Shown piece by piece: positions 1 through 12,481 of a DNA stretch of 64,000 nucleotides. Every line of letters starts with the position of its first letter. Position 1 is the stretch's first letter. The stretch spans positions 53,962,712-54,026,711 of the forward strand of contig JAPXFY010000026.1 in NCBI GenBank assembly GCA_030674185.1, given 5' to 3'. A program made the position numbers and the translations under genes. This DNA is from Monoplex corrugatus. Its lineage: Eukaryota > Mollusca > Gastropoda > Littorinimorpha > Ranellidae. The notes under the pieces were generated by a model. That model ran no database searches. It saw only the letters and a program-made list of their open reading frames with translations, and had not been told where the DNA came from.

Positions 1-199
1 GTAGACAGTAAATTATGAGTCTTGTTTCAGCACTGCAAAATGTTTAGTATCCCTACTGCGTCCCCCACATCCATACCCTATCTCCATCATGTTCTACCAC
101 ACATAGGAAATAACACACACAAACAGAAGACACTATCAGCAAAGGCTGAAAAATGGGCACCCTGCAAATCAACCTTGCCACTGTATCTTCACACATCAT

Positions 200-2010
200 T
201 AACATGTACCATGGTGCTTGTGATCATAGTCCTCCATATGAATTATTTTTTTGTTGCAGCAAGTATATCTCCTACTCTTTCTGTCCTCATCCACTCTGCA
301 AAACTAGTATTTTCTCCCTGGGTCTACCTGGTGCTCTTTTTCCCTATGGCTTTTCCTGTTGTGACCAGGTGCTTGAATTTCTCTTGCCTCATTTAATGTC
401 CTACAATGCCTGTCTTTTCCTATTCTTCTTCATTAATGTTCTTTTTGTGTTCACTTCTTTCAAGACTCTCGTTTGTTTTCTTTGTTGTCCACAGAACTCT
501 TACATTCTTCTTAGAAACAACATTTCAGCTGCCTCAATCTCGTTTTGACTTTGCTTGTTGATTGTTCACTTTTCACATCTGTACAACAGTATTGCTTCCA
601 TATGACACTAAAGAACTCTTTTTTGGATGTTGACCCGTTGACTGCTGACGTTTTTTGACATCCGGTGTTTTCTGTATGTCGAGGAAAAATGTTTCATTAC
701 TACCATGCACACTAAAACAATTGTTGCCTCCATATTTGTGGGAATCTGTGCATGAAATTGTACAGAACAATGCTTTAGGCATGACAAATTATATTTTCTT
801 GATGATTTATGTATAATGTGAAAATTCCCACAAAAAACTCATAACCACTCACCACAGAAATAAAAAACAAAGGGGAAAAAAGAAGAGATTTATGTTTCTA
901 GCCATTTCTTTGCTCTCTGTCTCTTGCCAAGCTTCCTTAGCTTAGCTTCCTTAACTCCAATACACTTATTCCTGATTTCATTATTTATCTTTCTGTATTC
1001 TTCTTTTCACTCTACTTTTCAATGCTCACCCATCAAGCCTAAACTTTCTTTTGTCATCCAGTTCTTTGCTTTTCTTTCAACTCTAGGGATTTCTCCACAA
1101 GCTTTATTTATTGAGTTTTTCAAATTTGTCCATTGTTCCTTCCTCATTGTCCCCAACGTCTTCCAAGGCACTGAATTTTGCTTAAATGTCTATGCCAAAT
1201 TTTGCTCCAGCTGATTCATCTGTTTTTAATAAGAGTCCAAGATTTAGTCTTATGTTCTTTTTGGTTAGTTTTCTTCTCTTTATTTTCAGCCTTAATTTTC
1301 CCATTACTGAATTGTGGTCACAGCTGTCTACATGGTAATTTTTTTGCTATCAGTAAAGAATTTCTAAAACATTTATCACAATGCAATCAATCTGATTTAT
1401 TGTGCTGTCTACTAGTACTGTCTCCTGGATTCATCCATGTCCATTTTCTGTTAAGTTGCTCACACCCAAGTGTTTCCTATTATGAATTCATTTACTTGTG
1501 TTCACTCAACAAGTCTCCCTTTTTATTTTGCGTGCCAAGGCAAAGAGGTCCAACTGCGTCATCTATTTTTTCCTGTCCCACTTTGGCACTAAAATCTCCC
1601 ATTAGTATTATAATGTCCAGTAATTTATATTGAGCCTTGGTTGTCTCTAATTATACATAGAAGTTATCTCTTTCTTCCTCAATACTTGCAGATTTTGGTA
1701 CATATACTTGGATGATGTTGACATCAAATGGCCGCCCTCCAATCCAATTAGTAGAATGCAGTCTGATATGGCCCAGTATCCTTTGCCTTTGGTAAGACTT
1801 TGACTTGTCATTGTCCACTTTGATGCTTACTCTCTTTCAAGTGTGTCTCCTCCAGAATATATAATTTTATGCTTGCCTGATGTTATCAGGGCTGCTCCCT
1901 TCCAACCCATCTCTCCTAGGCTTAAAATACTGACGTTCAATCTTTCCATTTCTATCTTGACAATTTTCAGTTTTCCCTTCTGGAGCATTCACACAAATAC
2001 ACAAAATTCA
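200..2010 (-). mobile_element. Decayed RTE-like LINE (LINE-B), internally deleted
   Basis: Read on the minus strand, bases about 1600-2010 give an apurinic-type endonuclease domain with the core GDFSAKVG, then further on a WMNPGD/NQID-like block, although stops and frameshifts interrupt it. Bases about 900-1210 match the post-endonuclease linker of the copy at 22.0-22.5 kb, and bases about 200-560 match the C-terminal tail of the copies at 24.0 and 44.7 kb. The catalytic part of the reverse transcriptase is absent, so this is an endonuclease-plus-tail remnant. It lies in PRPF38B intron or downstream sequence, in the same orientation as that gene. Classification rests on the domain order and the shared tail; the exact 5' end is uncertain. 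Confidence 0.75.
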
Positions 2011-4220
2011 ACAACTATTCAGATAAATACTCTAAACTGAACTGGACCCATCCTATTCTTTCATTTTTCTTTTTTGGTTTCCTTTATACTGATTTCCCTG
2101 TGTCTTTCTCTTTCTTTTTTTAAATCTTGCCCCCCCCCCCCCCCCGAATTCCATATTTACAAGATCTTTCTCCCTTAGAAATATAATTTTAGAAAAGCAT
2201 TAAAATCCTGTTTAGTTAGAAGCTCTGGTATAAAACAAGTTTCTCATAAATGATAACCAGCTAAAAATATACAAAAACAAAAAAGGAATATGAATAATGA
2301 ACAAATCAATCTTCATTTAAAATGCTTACAACCATATCACAGCTATTCACTTCTGCCCAACACAAACAACTTCACAAAATAAAAACAAAATGAATAACTT
2401 CTGAATACGAAATCAAAAACAGAAACAAAAATAAATCTGTACTTCTGTGCAAAACTAAGAAAATAATCACAGCCTGACAGAAAACCAAAGCCCCAAAAGG
2501 TTTGGTCAGATTAAAAACAAAATTCTATACAAGTATTTACTGGATGGGTTCAGTTAACAGTAAAAATGCCCCCTGGGTGGGCAAGGAAGAGTGAATTATA
2601 ACCTCTAGCCCAGGTGGTGGGGAGGTAACGGAGCACCCCGACATGACCTTCACCTTGGCTGCTTTCTGTCAACGCCACTTTCCTGTAGTTATACAGACAA
2701 AACATTCTTACACACATAATCTTTGGTGTACTGTTGCAAACATACATATATTTACAAAAGTAAATTATGTTCAGTCATGTTAAAAGATATATCACACAAA
2801 GCAGACACGACTGTATCTAATTCACATAAAAACTCTGCCTAGCTGTCAGACAGATTACTTTATCACAATTATAAGCATACGTTTTTCAATTTCAGTATTT
2901 TACAGATCAAATCCACTCCTTAATTCAGTTCTTGTCTTATCTAAAAGAAATTCTCTCAATCTCTATCATAAAACAAAGCACTAAAAATAAAAACCCACAC
3001 AAACTAAGTGTAGATGAACAAGTGGGGATTTTAACCAAATACAAATACTAAGACCTATTTTATATCAAAAAGGCTGGCAGTAGCTTTCACCCAAACTGAC
3101 ATTCCTTTTTAGCTGGTGGCACAATCAGTCCAAATATTATTTCATGTAAGTGCATGTGTTTATAATAGTGCACCAAATACACTTGTATGATTAACTTTTT
3201 ACAGAATACCAAACCTGATGATACGTTTGTTCATCTACACTTGCCCTTTAACCAGTTATATTAAATGTATTCATACAGAAATAAAACAGAAAAAGAGAAA
3301 TGTGTTTATATACTCACCACATATATGTACAAAACCAGATGCTGAAGACAGCAACAGTCAGCTGAAGAAGTGAGGAACAGGGGTAGGGAAGTGTATGTAT
3401 AGTGGTGTGTTTCATTCTGTACTGCTGAGTGCAAGTGTCTGTCTACTTTTAATTTACTTATATCATGATGACGTTATGCTGAAGAAAAGTAGGTATATAC
3501 CTCAATCTCAAAATAAACAAATGTTACTACTAACAATGAAAGTAAAACAATGATTATGTTTGCAGTGTTTAAATATCACTGCATCTGCCAATTCATGCAC
3601 TTCAAAGATGCTGTCCAAATTCATCAACACTGATTCTACAGATATATGCTCTGACGGAGCTGAAAATAGTGGAAATGAATCAATGATGCACAATACCCAA
3701 ATAATCTGAATGAACATATTTTTGCTTTAACTCAGGAAAAAACATGGGGCAAGAATGCAAAATCTTTCACACACTTTCTGGTCTACTTCATGCTAAGATC
3801 ACTGAAACAAAAACACTCAACAAATCTCAACAATTTTACACTTAATTATGAAAAAAAGAAAAAGAAACATGACAGATTCAGTTTCCTTTCAAAAGATGGG
3901 GTCTCTATGCTCGGAATAAATTCCATATGTACTGTGCCAGAGATGCCAGGTGATGGATAAGATCCACCATGACCATGCCATAAACCCTATACCTGCACAT
4001 AAGCCCTATATGATACGTTCTTGTGGTCCTAATTTGCACTGACAGAGATTTTACCACTATCAATTTAAAACATAGTAACTGATGAACTTTCAATATGAAA
4101 ACTGCTACAAGCAAACTCCTCGGAATCGAGCTCTCAAACTCTGGCTTCATTACATCAGTGACATGTGTGCAGTGTGTATGAATGAGGTGCAGATAATGAG
4201 GAAGGGAAGAGTGGTCTTAC
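2011..4220. other. AT-rich non-coding stretch, probable PRPF38B intron
   Basis: This sequence lies downstream of the last PRPF38B exon seen here. It begins with a run of about 18 C residues at 2127-2146. No open frame resembles the missing PRPF38B exons. A minus-strand segment at 3508-3717 is preceded by a plausible acceptor but matches nothing I know. I see no repeat I can name. Confidence 0.5.
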
Positions 4221-4281
4221 CTCCTCATCGTCCAAGTAGTCTTCAAACCAGGCCCATAAATCAGCTGGTGGTTGTGTGTAT
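4221..4281 (-). CDS. PRPF38B: PRPF38B exon d (fourth coding exon seen)
   Basis: This 61-nt exon runs from an acceptor (cttccag before base 4281) to a GTAAGA donor just below 4221. The first base completes the Arg codon split from the exon at 10750-10901. The other twenty codons read YTQPPADLWAWFEDYLDDEE, which is the conserved block after the GFMYIR motif of PRP38-family proteins. The exon ends in phase 0. The next part of the family (the KAGGG / TMGEM region and any RS-rich tail) was sought in 1-4220 on this strand and not found, so the gene continues past the window edge. The product is a U4/U6.U5-associated spliceosome activation factor acting in the nucleus. Confidence 0.9.
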
Positions 4282-4725
4282 CTGGAAGAAACAAGCAAGC
4301 AGTCATTTCATATATCTTCAGTGGAGAACTAGAGAACTCATCCTGCTGTCAATGTGGTTTGTCCTTGCTATTTTCAATTCCAATGTATTTCCGAAGGATA
4401 AACTTAATTTTTAAAATTTCAGTGATTATGGACACCTCAAGAATCACATTATCAATCATCCTTACCAAACTCCTACATTGTAAGTCATCCTGCTACTTTC
4501 TGAAACATTTCTTCTTTGATTAGATTAAAAAAATGTATACTATGATAAGCACAAACAAAAGAGTAACAAAACTTCATTATTTATTACAAGAAAGAAAGAA
4601 AAGAAAGAAAGCACCCACAATAACCACAAAACTTCACAATCTTAATTAAGGCCAGAGCTGGTACCAAACTTTATTTTCAAATAACCTCAACAACAAAATT
4701 ATGAACACTTCACAATAATCACAAT

Positions 4726-7060
4726 ATGACTCAACACATTTCTGAACCAACCCATCAAAAAGGTCACATTCTTGACTGGATCATTTCTCGTGATCACCAC
4801 AATTCAGCTACTGACAACTGCTTAGTTCTTTCTACCCGTCTAACTTCAGCCCTTCCATCTGACCACTCTGCAATTCTCTGTTCTCTTGACATTTCTCCTC
4901 CTTCCCGTACCACGCGCACAGTGACTCGACGCAATCTCAAATCTATCGACCTCTCCACATTTTCATCTGATGCCTCCCGTCTCCTTTCTGAAAAGTCACA
5001 TAACCTTGCCGATGAATTCTATACTACTCTCCACCATCTTCTGGACACTCATGCTCCAGCCACAACCCGTCTTTTACCTGACCGCCCCCCTACCCCCTGG
5101 CTCACTCATGAGATTGCCTGTGCAAAACGTGCCCGCCGCAGAGCAGAGCGCCGCTGGCGCAAATCCAAACTCACTGTACACAGGCAACTTTTCCAAGCCT
5201 CTAAAACAAAAGTATCCACCCTCATTGCATCTGCAAACACAAGCTATTTCCAAACCAAAATCCTGAATGCCTCTTCTTCAAAAGAACTCTTTACAACCAT
5301 GAATCATCTCCTTGGCACACGAAAAGACTTACCTCTCCCAACAAAACATACAAATGAAGAACTCCCATCTGTATTCTCCAAGTATTTCACCACCAAAATA
5401 CAAACTCTTCGTGACAGGCTTGACAGGACACCCTGTCAACCATGCCCACCTGACCCTTCCTTCTCTGGCACACCTCTCACTACTTTTACCCCAGTCTCAC
5501 AAGAAGAAATTTTCAACACAATCAGATCCATGTCGTTCAAAACCTGCGAACTGGATCCTCTTCCAGGTTCTCTCTACTCCGACTGCCTCCCTACTCTCCT
5601 CCCATTCATCATTGACATCATCAACACTTCTTTTCAAACTGGAACTGTCCCAGATTCTTTCAAGTCTGCTATTGTTCACCCTCTCCTCAAGAAACACAAT
5701 TTAGACCCAAATGAACTGAAAAATTACAGGCCTATCTCTAATCTCTCTTTCTTGTCAAAACTCCTTGAAAAGGTCGTCCTCAACCAGCTGAACTCTCACT
5801 TTGTCTGCCAACAATCTCCTCAATCCTTTCCAGTCAGCCTACCGCCAGTGCCATAGCACTGAAACTGCCCTACTACACATTCTCAACAATCTCCTCCTTG
5901 CAACTGATACTGGCAAAGTCTCTCTCCTCACACTCCTTGATCTGTCTGCAGCCTTCGATACCATTGACCATGGTATTCTCCTTTCTAGACTTCATCATAC
6001 TTTTGGCATCTCTGACATTGCTCTCTCCTTTTTCACTTCGTATTTATCAAACAGAAAACAAACTGTTCTCATCAATGGCACTTACTCTCAACCTGCATAC
6101 CTGACCTGTGGTGTTCCACAAGGATCTGTCCTTGGCCCTGTTCTTTTCACTCTTTACACCTCCCCCCTGTCCACCATCATCAACTCCCACTCTATAAAAC
6201 ACCACTTCTATGCTGATGACACCCAACTTCAAGACAGTGACTCACCTGATAATATACAGCGCCTGTTGACTCGCACCACTGAGTGTTACTCGGACATTAA
6301 GAACTGGATGACACACAATAGACTTCAGCTTAATGACGACAAGACAGAAACTATCCTCATTGGCACCCGTCAGAAACTTTCTCAGCTGCCTCCTCTTTCT
6401 CTCCCATTATGTAACACATCAGTCCCAATTTCTGATTCAGCTAAAAACCTGGGTGTCTGCATTGACTCTACCCTGTCCATGAACAACTTTGTTTCTCAAA
6501 CTGCCAGATCTTGCTACTATCATCTCCATCGTATAAGCCTGATCAGGAAGTATCTCTCTGTCGAAACAACTGCAAAACTCGTTCTCTCCTTCATAATGTC
6601 TCGCATTGACTATTGCAATTCACTCCTGTCTGGTCTTCCTGCCTCCACCATTCACATCCTACAGCGCATTCAAAACAATGCTGTACGCCTTGTACTCAAA
6701 AAGAAAAAAGCTGACCACATATCTCCTCTCCTGGCACAACTTCACTGGCTCCCTGTATCAAAGCGCATACAGTACAAACTAGACACCATGTGCTACAAAA
6801 GCCTCAATAACGCAGCCCCCAATTACCTGTCAAGCCTACTTGAGATCTATGTTCCCTCACGTACCCTCCGCTCTGCCTCCGATCCTCTGACTTTTCGCTT
6901 TCCACGCACTAAGCTCAATACCTATGGTCCACGAGCCTTCTCTGTTTCTGGTCCACTCTCCTGGAACAAACTTCCTCTCTCAGTCCGTCAGCAACCTACT
7001 TTTGCCTCCTTCCAAGTCCGCTCTCAAAACTCACCTTTTCTCCTCTGCATAAAATCCTAA
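4726..7060 (+). pseudogene. LINE-A ORF2: endonuclease C-terminus plus reverse transcriptase, one frameshift
   Basis: Frame 1 from 4726 gives the endonuclease end (SDHSAILCSLDISP), a linker and the first RT block (ELKNYRPISNLSFLSKLLE). The frame then shifts by one base near 5800. Comparison with the copy at 52.8 kb shows an extra T at that spot. The second frame to 7060 carries the remaining RT motifs: QSAYRQCHSTETALL, LLDLSAAFDTIDH (motif A), [13 protein letters not shown] (motif B) and HFYADDTQL (motif C, both aspartates kept). After these comes the HWLPVSKRIQYKLD thumb/C-terminal block typical of the CR1/L2 group. The last 14 codons differ from the other copies through a second indel. The enzyme would copy element RNA at a nicked target, but this copy is broken and 5'-truncated. 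Confidence 0.88.
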
Positions 7061-7197
7061 CCTCACTCAACCCCCTCTGCAGCCTGTCTCCGCTCGGAGG
7101 GGAATCACTTTGTTTTAATATATAATTGTATATGATGTGCTCTCTGTGGTTTTCCAATGGTTTTATTCTTGCTTTTATTCTTTACATGCCATGGCCA

Positions 7198-7198
<1 letters not shown>

Positions 7199-7290
<92 letters not shown>
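7199..7290. repeat. (GT)n microsatellite within LINE-A 3' UTR
   Basis: About 45 uninterrupted GT units, ending in GCGT variants, lie between the flanks ccatggccatg and gtgtcttttcggcgc. The same flanks bracket the dinucleotide array in the other LINE-A copies. Confidence 0.95.
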
Positions 7291-7364
7291 GCGTGCGTGC
7301 GTGTGTCTTTTCGGCGCTTGGATTTGATTTTGTCGAGATTTTGCGCTATATAAATATTGTAATT

Positions 7365-7545
7365 ATTATGTATGCATGTGCGTACGTATGTATGTATGTA
7401 TGTATGTATACGCTTAGATTTATGTATGTATGTATGTATGCATGTATACGCTCAGCTTAGATTTATGTATGTAAGTGTGTATGCATGTATGTATGCATGT
7501 ATACGCTCATATGTATGTAGGTATGTATGCATGTATACACTCAGC
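7365..7545. repeat. ATGT/ATGC tetranucleotide array between two LINE-A tails
   Basis: Imperfect TATG repeats alternate with short pieces of the LINE-A tail (cgcttagattta), suggesting expansion of a tail fragment. Confidence 0.8.
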
Positions 7546-7889
7546 GCTTAGATTTGATTTTATCAAGATTTTGCGCTATATAAATAAAATATATTATTAT
7601 TATTATTATTATTATAATAAAACCAAATCCGTATTTTCAGTTTCAAATGCATATTAAAAGCTACAACTCATTCACCTAAAAGATCATTTATATGTGTACA
7701 CTAAAACCAATAATCATTTCATTGTCTATATACATCACTAAAGACAAACCATATTACCAAGGCAACACAACTATTATACACATTAAGTCAATGCATCTGA
7801 ATCAGTTTGCTTGTCTGCACATTTCATTTTTGTTTCTTGTTTTGTCTGGATCATTTTTGTTGTTATTGTTTTTTTCAAGTATGTTGAAT

Positions 7890-9730
7890 TTTTCATATAC
7901 GACGACTGGCTTGAAGCCAAGTCCAGTGAGATGATCCTGGTTATTAAAGCAAAGCAAGCTGTCCTTGTTGAATACAAGCGCTTACCAAGAGAGAAATCCC
8001 TGCAGACACTCAGAACTGCCAGAAGCAGACAGCAAGACAATGTGTTGATAAATGCTGGCAACCAATCATGACATCAAGACTGCAGCAGCTGCAGGCAACA
8101 TAAGCGTTTGTATGAGGGCATCAAAAAAACTCTTGGTCCAGAGTAGAACAGCCCCCCCTCAAATCCACTGGTGGGGAGGGGAATCAATGACAAAGCCAAG
8201 CAGATGGAGAGATGGGTGGAACACTACTAGAACTATAATCAAGGTCATCACCCTCTACAAGAACAAGCGAGACAAAAGAGACTGCAACAACTGCAAGGGC
8301 ATTTCCCTACTGAACATCGTAAGCAAACTGTACGCCCGAGTCGTGTTGGCATGTCTCCAAAAGCTAGCTGAACACATCTTCCCTGACTACCAGTGTGGTT
8401 TCCCATCAGAATGCTCCTCAGTGATAATTTTTTTTCCTTCATCAACAACAGGAGAAATATAGAGAACAACAAAAGCCCCTCTACATTGCGTTCACCGACC
8501 TCACCAAGGCTTCTGATATGGTCAGCAGGAATGGACTGTTAGACATCCTCCTGAAAACAGGAAGCCCCCCAAAGCTGCACAACCTGAGATCAGACCATTC
8601 TGCGATATGAATGCAATCATCCAGTACAAGGGCAGCATGTCCGAGCCCTTTGACATCAAAAGCGGCATCAAGCAAGGCTGTGTCCCTGCTCCCACCTTGT
8701 TCTGCATCTTCTCCTCCATGCTCCTGAAGCATGTTTTGGGGACTGCAACAGAAGGCGTATACCTAAACACCAGATCCAACAGGTGACTCTTCAATATACC
8801 TAAACACCAGATCCAACAGGTGACTCTTCAACCTTGCATGGCTGAAAGCAAAAACAAAGGTGCGCGGCCCATTACCTGAGACCTCCTCTGCTCTTTACAG
8901 ATGACGCTGGTGTTTTCTCACACTGAGCAACAACTCCAATGCCTCATACAGATTTTCCCAAGCCTGCAAAGACATCAGCCTGAAAAAGATGAACGTGCCA
9001 TCACCATCGACAACTACGAACTTGATGTTGTCCCACTAGTTTACATACCTCGCGTCCATCAGCAGCAGCAATCTGTCCCTTAATGCCGAGATCAATGAGT
9101 GCAATGGCATGACTGCAGCAACTTCTGGCCAATTTACTGCTCGCATCTGGGAGAATGCAAAGCTGACAATTCTGACCAAGATGGCAGTGTACAACGCCTG
9201 CATCATCAACTCTCTACTGTATGGCAGCAAAACATGGACAACATAAGCCAAACAAGAACGTAAGCTGCCTTTGTGTGTGTCCTCAGCATTAAGTGGAGCG
9301 ACAAAATACCAAACGCCCAGGTTCTAGCATGCACTGGTCTCCTCACCATGCACACACTGCTCAGGCAACGCAGGCTGCGCTGGCATGGCCATGTGCACCG
9401 GATGGAAGATAGCTGAATCTCCAGAAACAACTCAGGTTGGGTGAAAAGAAGATCCAGATCTTACCTGAGAAATAAAGAACAAGATGGAAAATGAGTTCAT
9501 GTGAAGGCAATCCCATGGCCAGCATCCATACAAGAACCCAATGTTGCAGAGACTGCCTTTCCCACACTGGCCTTACCAGCCAAAGCCGACGCTGCTCCAG
9601 AGGCATGAACTCAATATGACACAAGGGTGCATCATCCATAGTCGACGCTTGCTGATGGAGGCCTACTACTACTACAGAATTGTTCATCACTCTCACTCTC
9701 ACCTCCATGTCAAATCAAGCCAAAGCTAAA
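7890..9730 (+). mobile_element. Decayed RTE-type LINE (LINE-C family)
   Basis: In changing frames the plus strand shows, in order: a pre-RT linker (DDWLEAKSSEM onward, with a DIKTFYEGIKKTLGP-like stretch near 8065-8130); the RT finger block (NCKGISLLNIVSKLYARVV, near 8290); motif A (IAFTDLTKASDMVSRNGLLD); motif B (SGIKQGCVPAPTLF); a damaged DD box (DDAGVFSHTEQQLQ); the ITIDNYELDVV thumb; and the LLYGSKTWTT block near 9215. It is full of stops. A 36-37 bp direct tandem duplication sits at about 8761-8833. The order and block sequences match the better kept copy at 32.2-34.2 kb on the other strand. Confidence 0.8.
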
Positions 9731-10501
9731 AAAAATTCACATCATCACACAATAAAACAAAGACACAGTACGGCCAGTCACAACAAAGCAATGACAATCT
9801 AACTCAATAAGCAAAATACATTTCCTGTGGCAATGAAAATTATACACTTAAGTTGTCAAGCTTCATTTGGTTAGACTTTAGTGTACAAAGATGGCAGCTA
9901 CACACTGCTTGATTTAATACATGGCTTTGAATAATTTCATCACAACAAATAATTATGTTCCCTTTTAAAATTCAAGCAACAGCTGATATGTTCCCATTTA
10001 TATGGCATACGCACACTGTTTTGCCCACACTGCATATATGATACATTGCTGCATAGTCTGCATACTCCTTCTTAACAAGCCACCAGATGCCGACATGATT
10101 CACAAGATCTTAAATGTGTGTATTTGATGTTTTATGTGCGCATATACATGAAGGATGCCCAGGCACTACAGGTCTGTACACATGTTGAACTGGGAGATCA
10201 TAAAAATCTACACTCTTTACCCACAGGCATAATCAAACCTCAGTTCTTCTGAATAGCAGTCTTGACTACTTTCTGAAATTCAAGTAGTAATCTTATATGA
10301 AAAAAAAAATCACAATAAACAGCATCATCTGTTTTCACCTGTAAAATACAAATAATCCTTGTGCTTCCAATGCACTCTGCCGTCGTGCTTGATAAGGATG
10401 CTATTCCACTGCAAGGAACTGTTTTCTGTCATTTGACAATCTACCATACAAAAGGCAACTTCTAAAAGTCTGTCCCCTAAAGAATGAAAATAAAACAATG
10501 C
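9731..10501. other. Intron sequence without recognised features
   Basis: AT-rich sequence between an RTE remnant and a MITE, within the PRPF38B intron. No open frame, repeat or RNA structure was recognised. Confidence 0.5.
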
Positions 10502-10690
10502 TTAACCCTTTGACCCTCGCACCCTGCCCACTAGCATTCTGCATGGTCAACCATGCTAGCAAAGCAAAAACAGCTCTTTGATTCCCTCACCCATCCAGTT
10601 TCCTGCAGGAGGCTGGTGGATGGGTGAAGGAATTAAAGGGTTAAGTTTTGCAGAACTTTGGTGGATAGGATGTGGGAGTCAAAAGGTTAA
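10502..10690. mobile_element. Palindromic piggyBac-like MITE, copy A
   Basis: The segment begins TTAACCCTTTGA and ends in the inverted form (TCAAAAGGTTAA), with TTAA at both ends as in piggyBac-type target duplications. Its interior is a long imperfect palindrome centred near 10605 (CCTGCAGG). Four further copies lie at 27.8, 60.2, 60.85 and 61.0 kb. There is no coding capacity. The copy is 60 bp from the PRPF38B exon at 10750. Confidence 0.8.
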
Positions 10691-10749
10691 GGACTTTTTT
10701 TTTCCTAGTCTGACATGACTTAAAAAAAAAAGAATTCTCCATCTCTTAC

Positions 10750-10901
10750 CTGATGTACATAAAGCCCAGGCCACGGATGTAGGGAGAGTCCCGGTGGTTG
10801 ATGAGGCCAATCACCTGCTTCTTGGTCAGCTTCAAGGTGAACAACTTGAACAGCAAGCAGTAGGCACTAGACACAATCCCACCTGCACCTACACCTCGCA
10901 C
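10750..10901 (-). CDS. PRPF38B: PRPF38B exon c
   Basis: A 152-nt exon bounded by an acceptor (ttacacag above 10901) and a GTAAGA donor below 10750. It encodes the PRP38 core: VRGVGAGGIVSSAYCLLFK, then LFTLKLTKKQVIGLI, then DSPYIRGLGFMYI, ending with two bases of an Arg codon that the exon at 4221-4281 completes. The upstream exon ends in phase 0, as this one requires. The encoded segment is the most conserved part of PRPF38B proteins. No damage is visible. Confidence 0.93.
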
Positions 10902-12481
10902 CTGTGTAAAACAGTTACCACAAAACTAGCTACATACATGCACAATTCACAGTTCAAGTAGCACAGAAACCAAGAATGACTGCTCATTATTGTCATACAG
11001 TGTTTCATTTGACTTTTCATATTCTTTAGAGTTTCTCTGTTTTGGTAATCAGTATCAGTTTATTACAGTAAAAGGGTCAAGATATGAGAAAAAAACTTTC
11101 ATAAACCACAGTATATGTTTCGAATTTGTTGTTTTAACAAAAAGTACTTCAAACACAGATGCCAAGATATCCAAGAAAACCCCTGCACTCTCTCCGTGCA
11201 ATCCCAGGACTATTCCAAGCAAATGGGATCAGGGTCACTGACCATAAATAAAACAGTGATCATGCATTTTATTATTTCTAATAGTTGCAAGTTCAGCCAA
11301 TCAGGTTGCAGACAGATCAGAAGGCCTTTATCAGGACTATTTTTAATACATCTGTTGAAAGAATGAATCAATTAATACTTCCCTACCTGACACTGACTGA
11401 TCATGGCCTTTAAACATCAAAGTGCAGACTTGAAACCTCAACTAATTTGTTCTACTGCAAGAAAGAAAGATCAATCTGAAAGTTTTCACTTAAATATTGT
11501 GAATCTAGGCATATGGTATTTCATCATTTGTTTGACGACTTTTTCGAGTTGAAATTTTCAGAAAGAGATGATGATCAATCCTAAAAGTGCTGTATGGCAA
11601 ATGCACGAGTTCTAACAGACAGGAAATATAGGGTCTAGAAGACCCTACATGAAAGATTTTAAGAGTCCCATAATAATTTTAGAGATTCCCACAAGTCACT
11701 CGGTTCCACAAGGCAAAATAAAATATTAAGTCCATTACTACTATTCATTGTCAATCTTTGCAAGAATGGGAAGACTTCATGGTATGCTTGTGCAAGTTCT
11801 GAGTCACCATTAGACTACTGAAACTACTGGTGCACAGACTACTGAAAGCACTGATACTGTACTGGCAATACAAAAATCTATAAGAGTAAATCATAAAAAA
11901 AGTTTATGTAAAATTTAACGCAGTGCCTCTTCCTCCCCTGTTCCCTTCATTCCACCTAACACAGCATTGTCAAAGATCACATTCAAATGAACCCTTTACT
12001 CCCTCCCTATATCCATCAGTTTAACTCCTTTATTTAATCCAGCAAACTTCCTAACCCTTTCACTTTGTCCCCCTGTCCATTACTTTCCTAACCCTTTCAT
12101 TTCATCACTGCATTCACCATTTTTAAAATCATTTCATCCCTCACCCAATTCACCAGCTTCCACTACAGAATAAGGTGAAAAGGCATTCAGGAGCCAGTTT
12201 TGTGCACTAATCCTTTGTTGTCTCTTACATATGTCTAACAAAGACCACTTTCATTTTTCTTGTTTTGTTACCGTTAATACCCATATGCCATGTGTTTTTT
12301 GGAAAACCACTCTTCCCTCGTGGGTTCCAGGTAAGGGAAGAGTCCGATTCATCTACAGTTTTTTGGAGGACCTCCTCTTCTACAAGCTGTTGTCTTGTTC
12401 AGTGCCACAGGCTTTCATTACTAATTGTCTGTCCAGCGAATCCCAGGAATCCTGAAAAACTATGTGTTGATAGTCTGGAAT
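10902..12481. other. Intron sequence with a possible very old MITE at about 11980-12180
   Basis: Mostly AT-rich sequence without open frames of note. At about 11980-12180 the text repeats 'aaccctttca...ccctcaccc...caccagcttcc' fragments resembling the arms of the palindromic MITE family, but without clear ends. Nothing else was recognised. Confidence 0.35.

Larger units (their letters stand above)
4715..7615 (+). mobile_element. LINE-A, CR1/L2-type non-LTR retrotransposon, 5'-truncated
   Basis: The element starts inside the endonuclease C-terminus, carries a full reverse transcriptase and C-terminal region, then a 3' UTR with a (GT)n array at about 7199-7290. It ends with the tail GCGCTATATAAAT followed by ATT repeats. 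The tail is present twice (about 7310-7372 and 7548-7615), separated by ATGT repeats. It sits antisense to PRPF38B in the intron between the exons at 10750 and 4281. Other copies of the same family lie at 12.5-13.6, 33.8-34.1 and 49.65-54.0 kb. Confidence 0.9.

Noticed and set aside
2540..4200. Candidate further PRPF38B exons (frames at 2550-2747 and 3508-3717, minus strand)
   Set aside because: Acceptor-like sites exist, but the peptides do not match the conserved block that must follow DDEE in this family.
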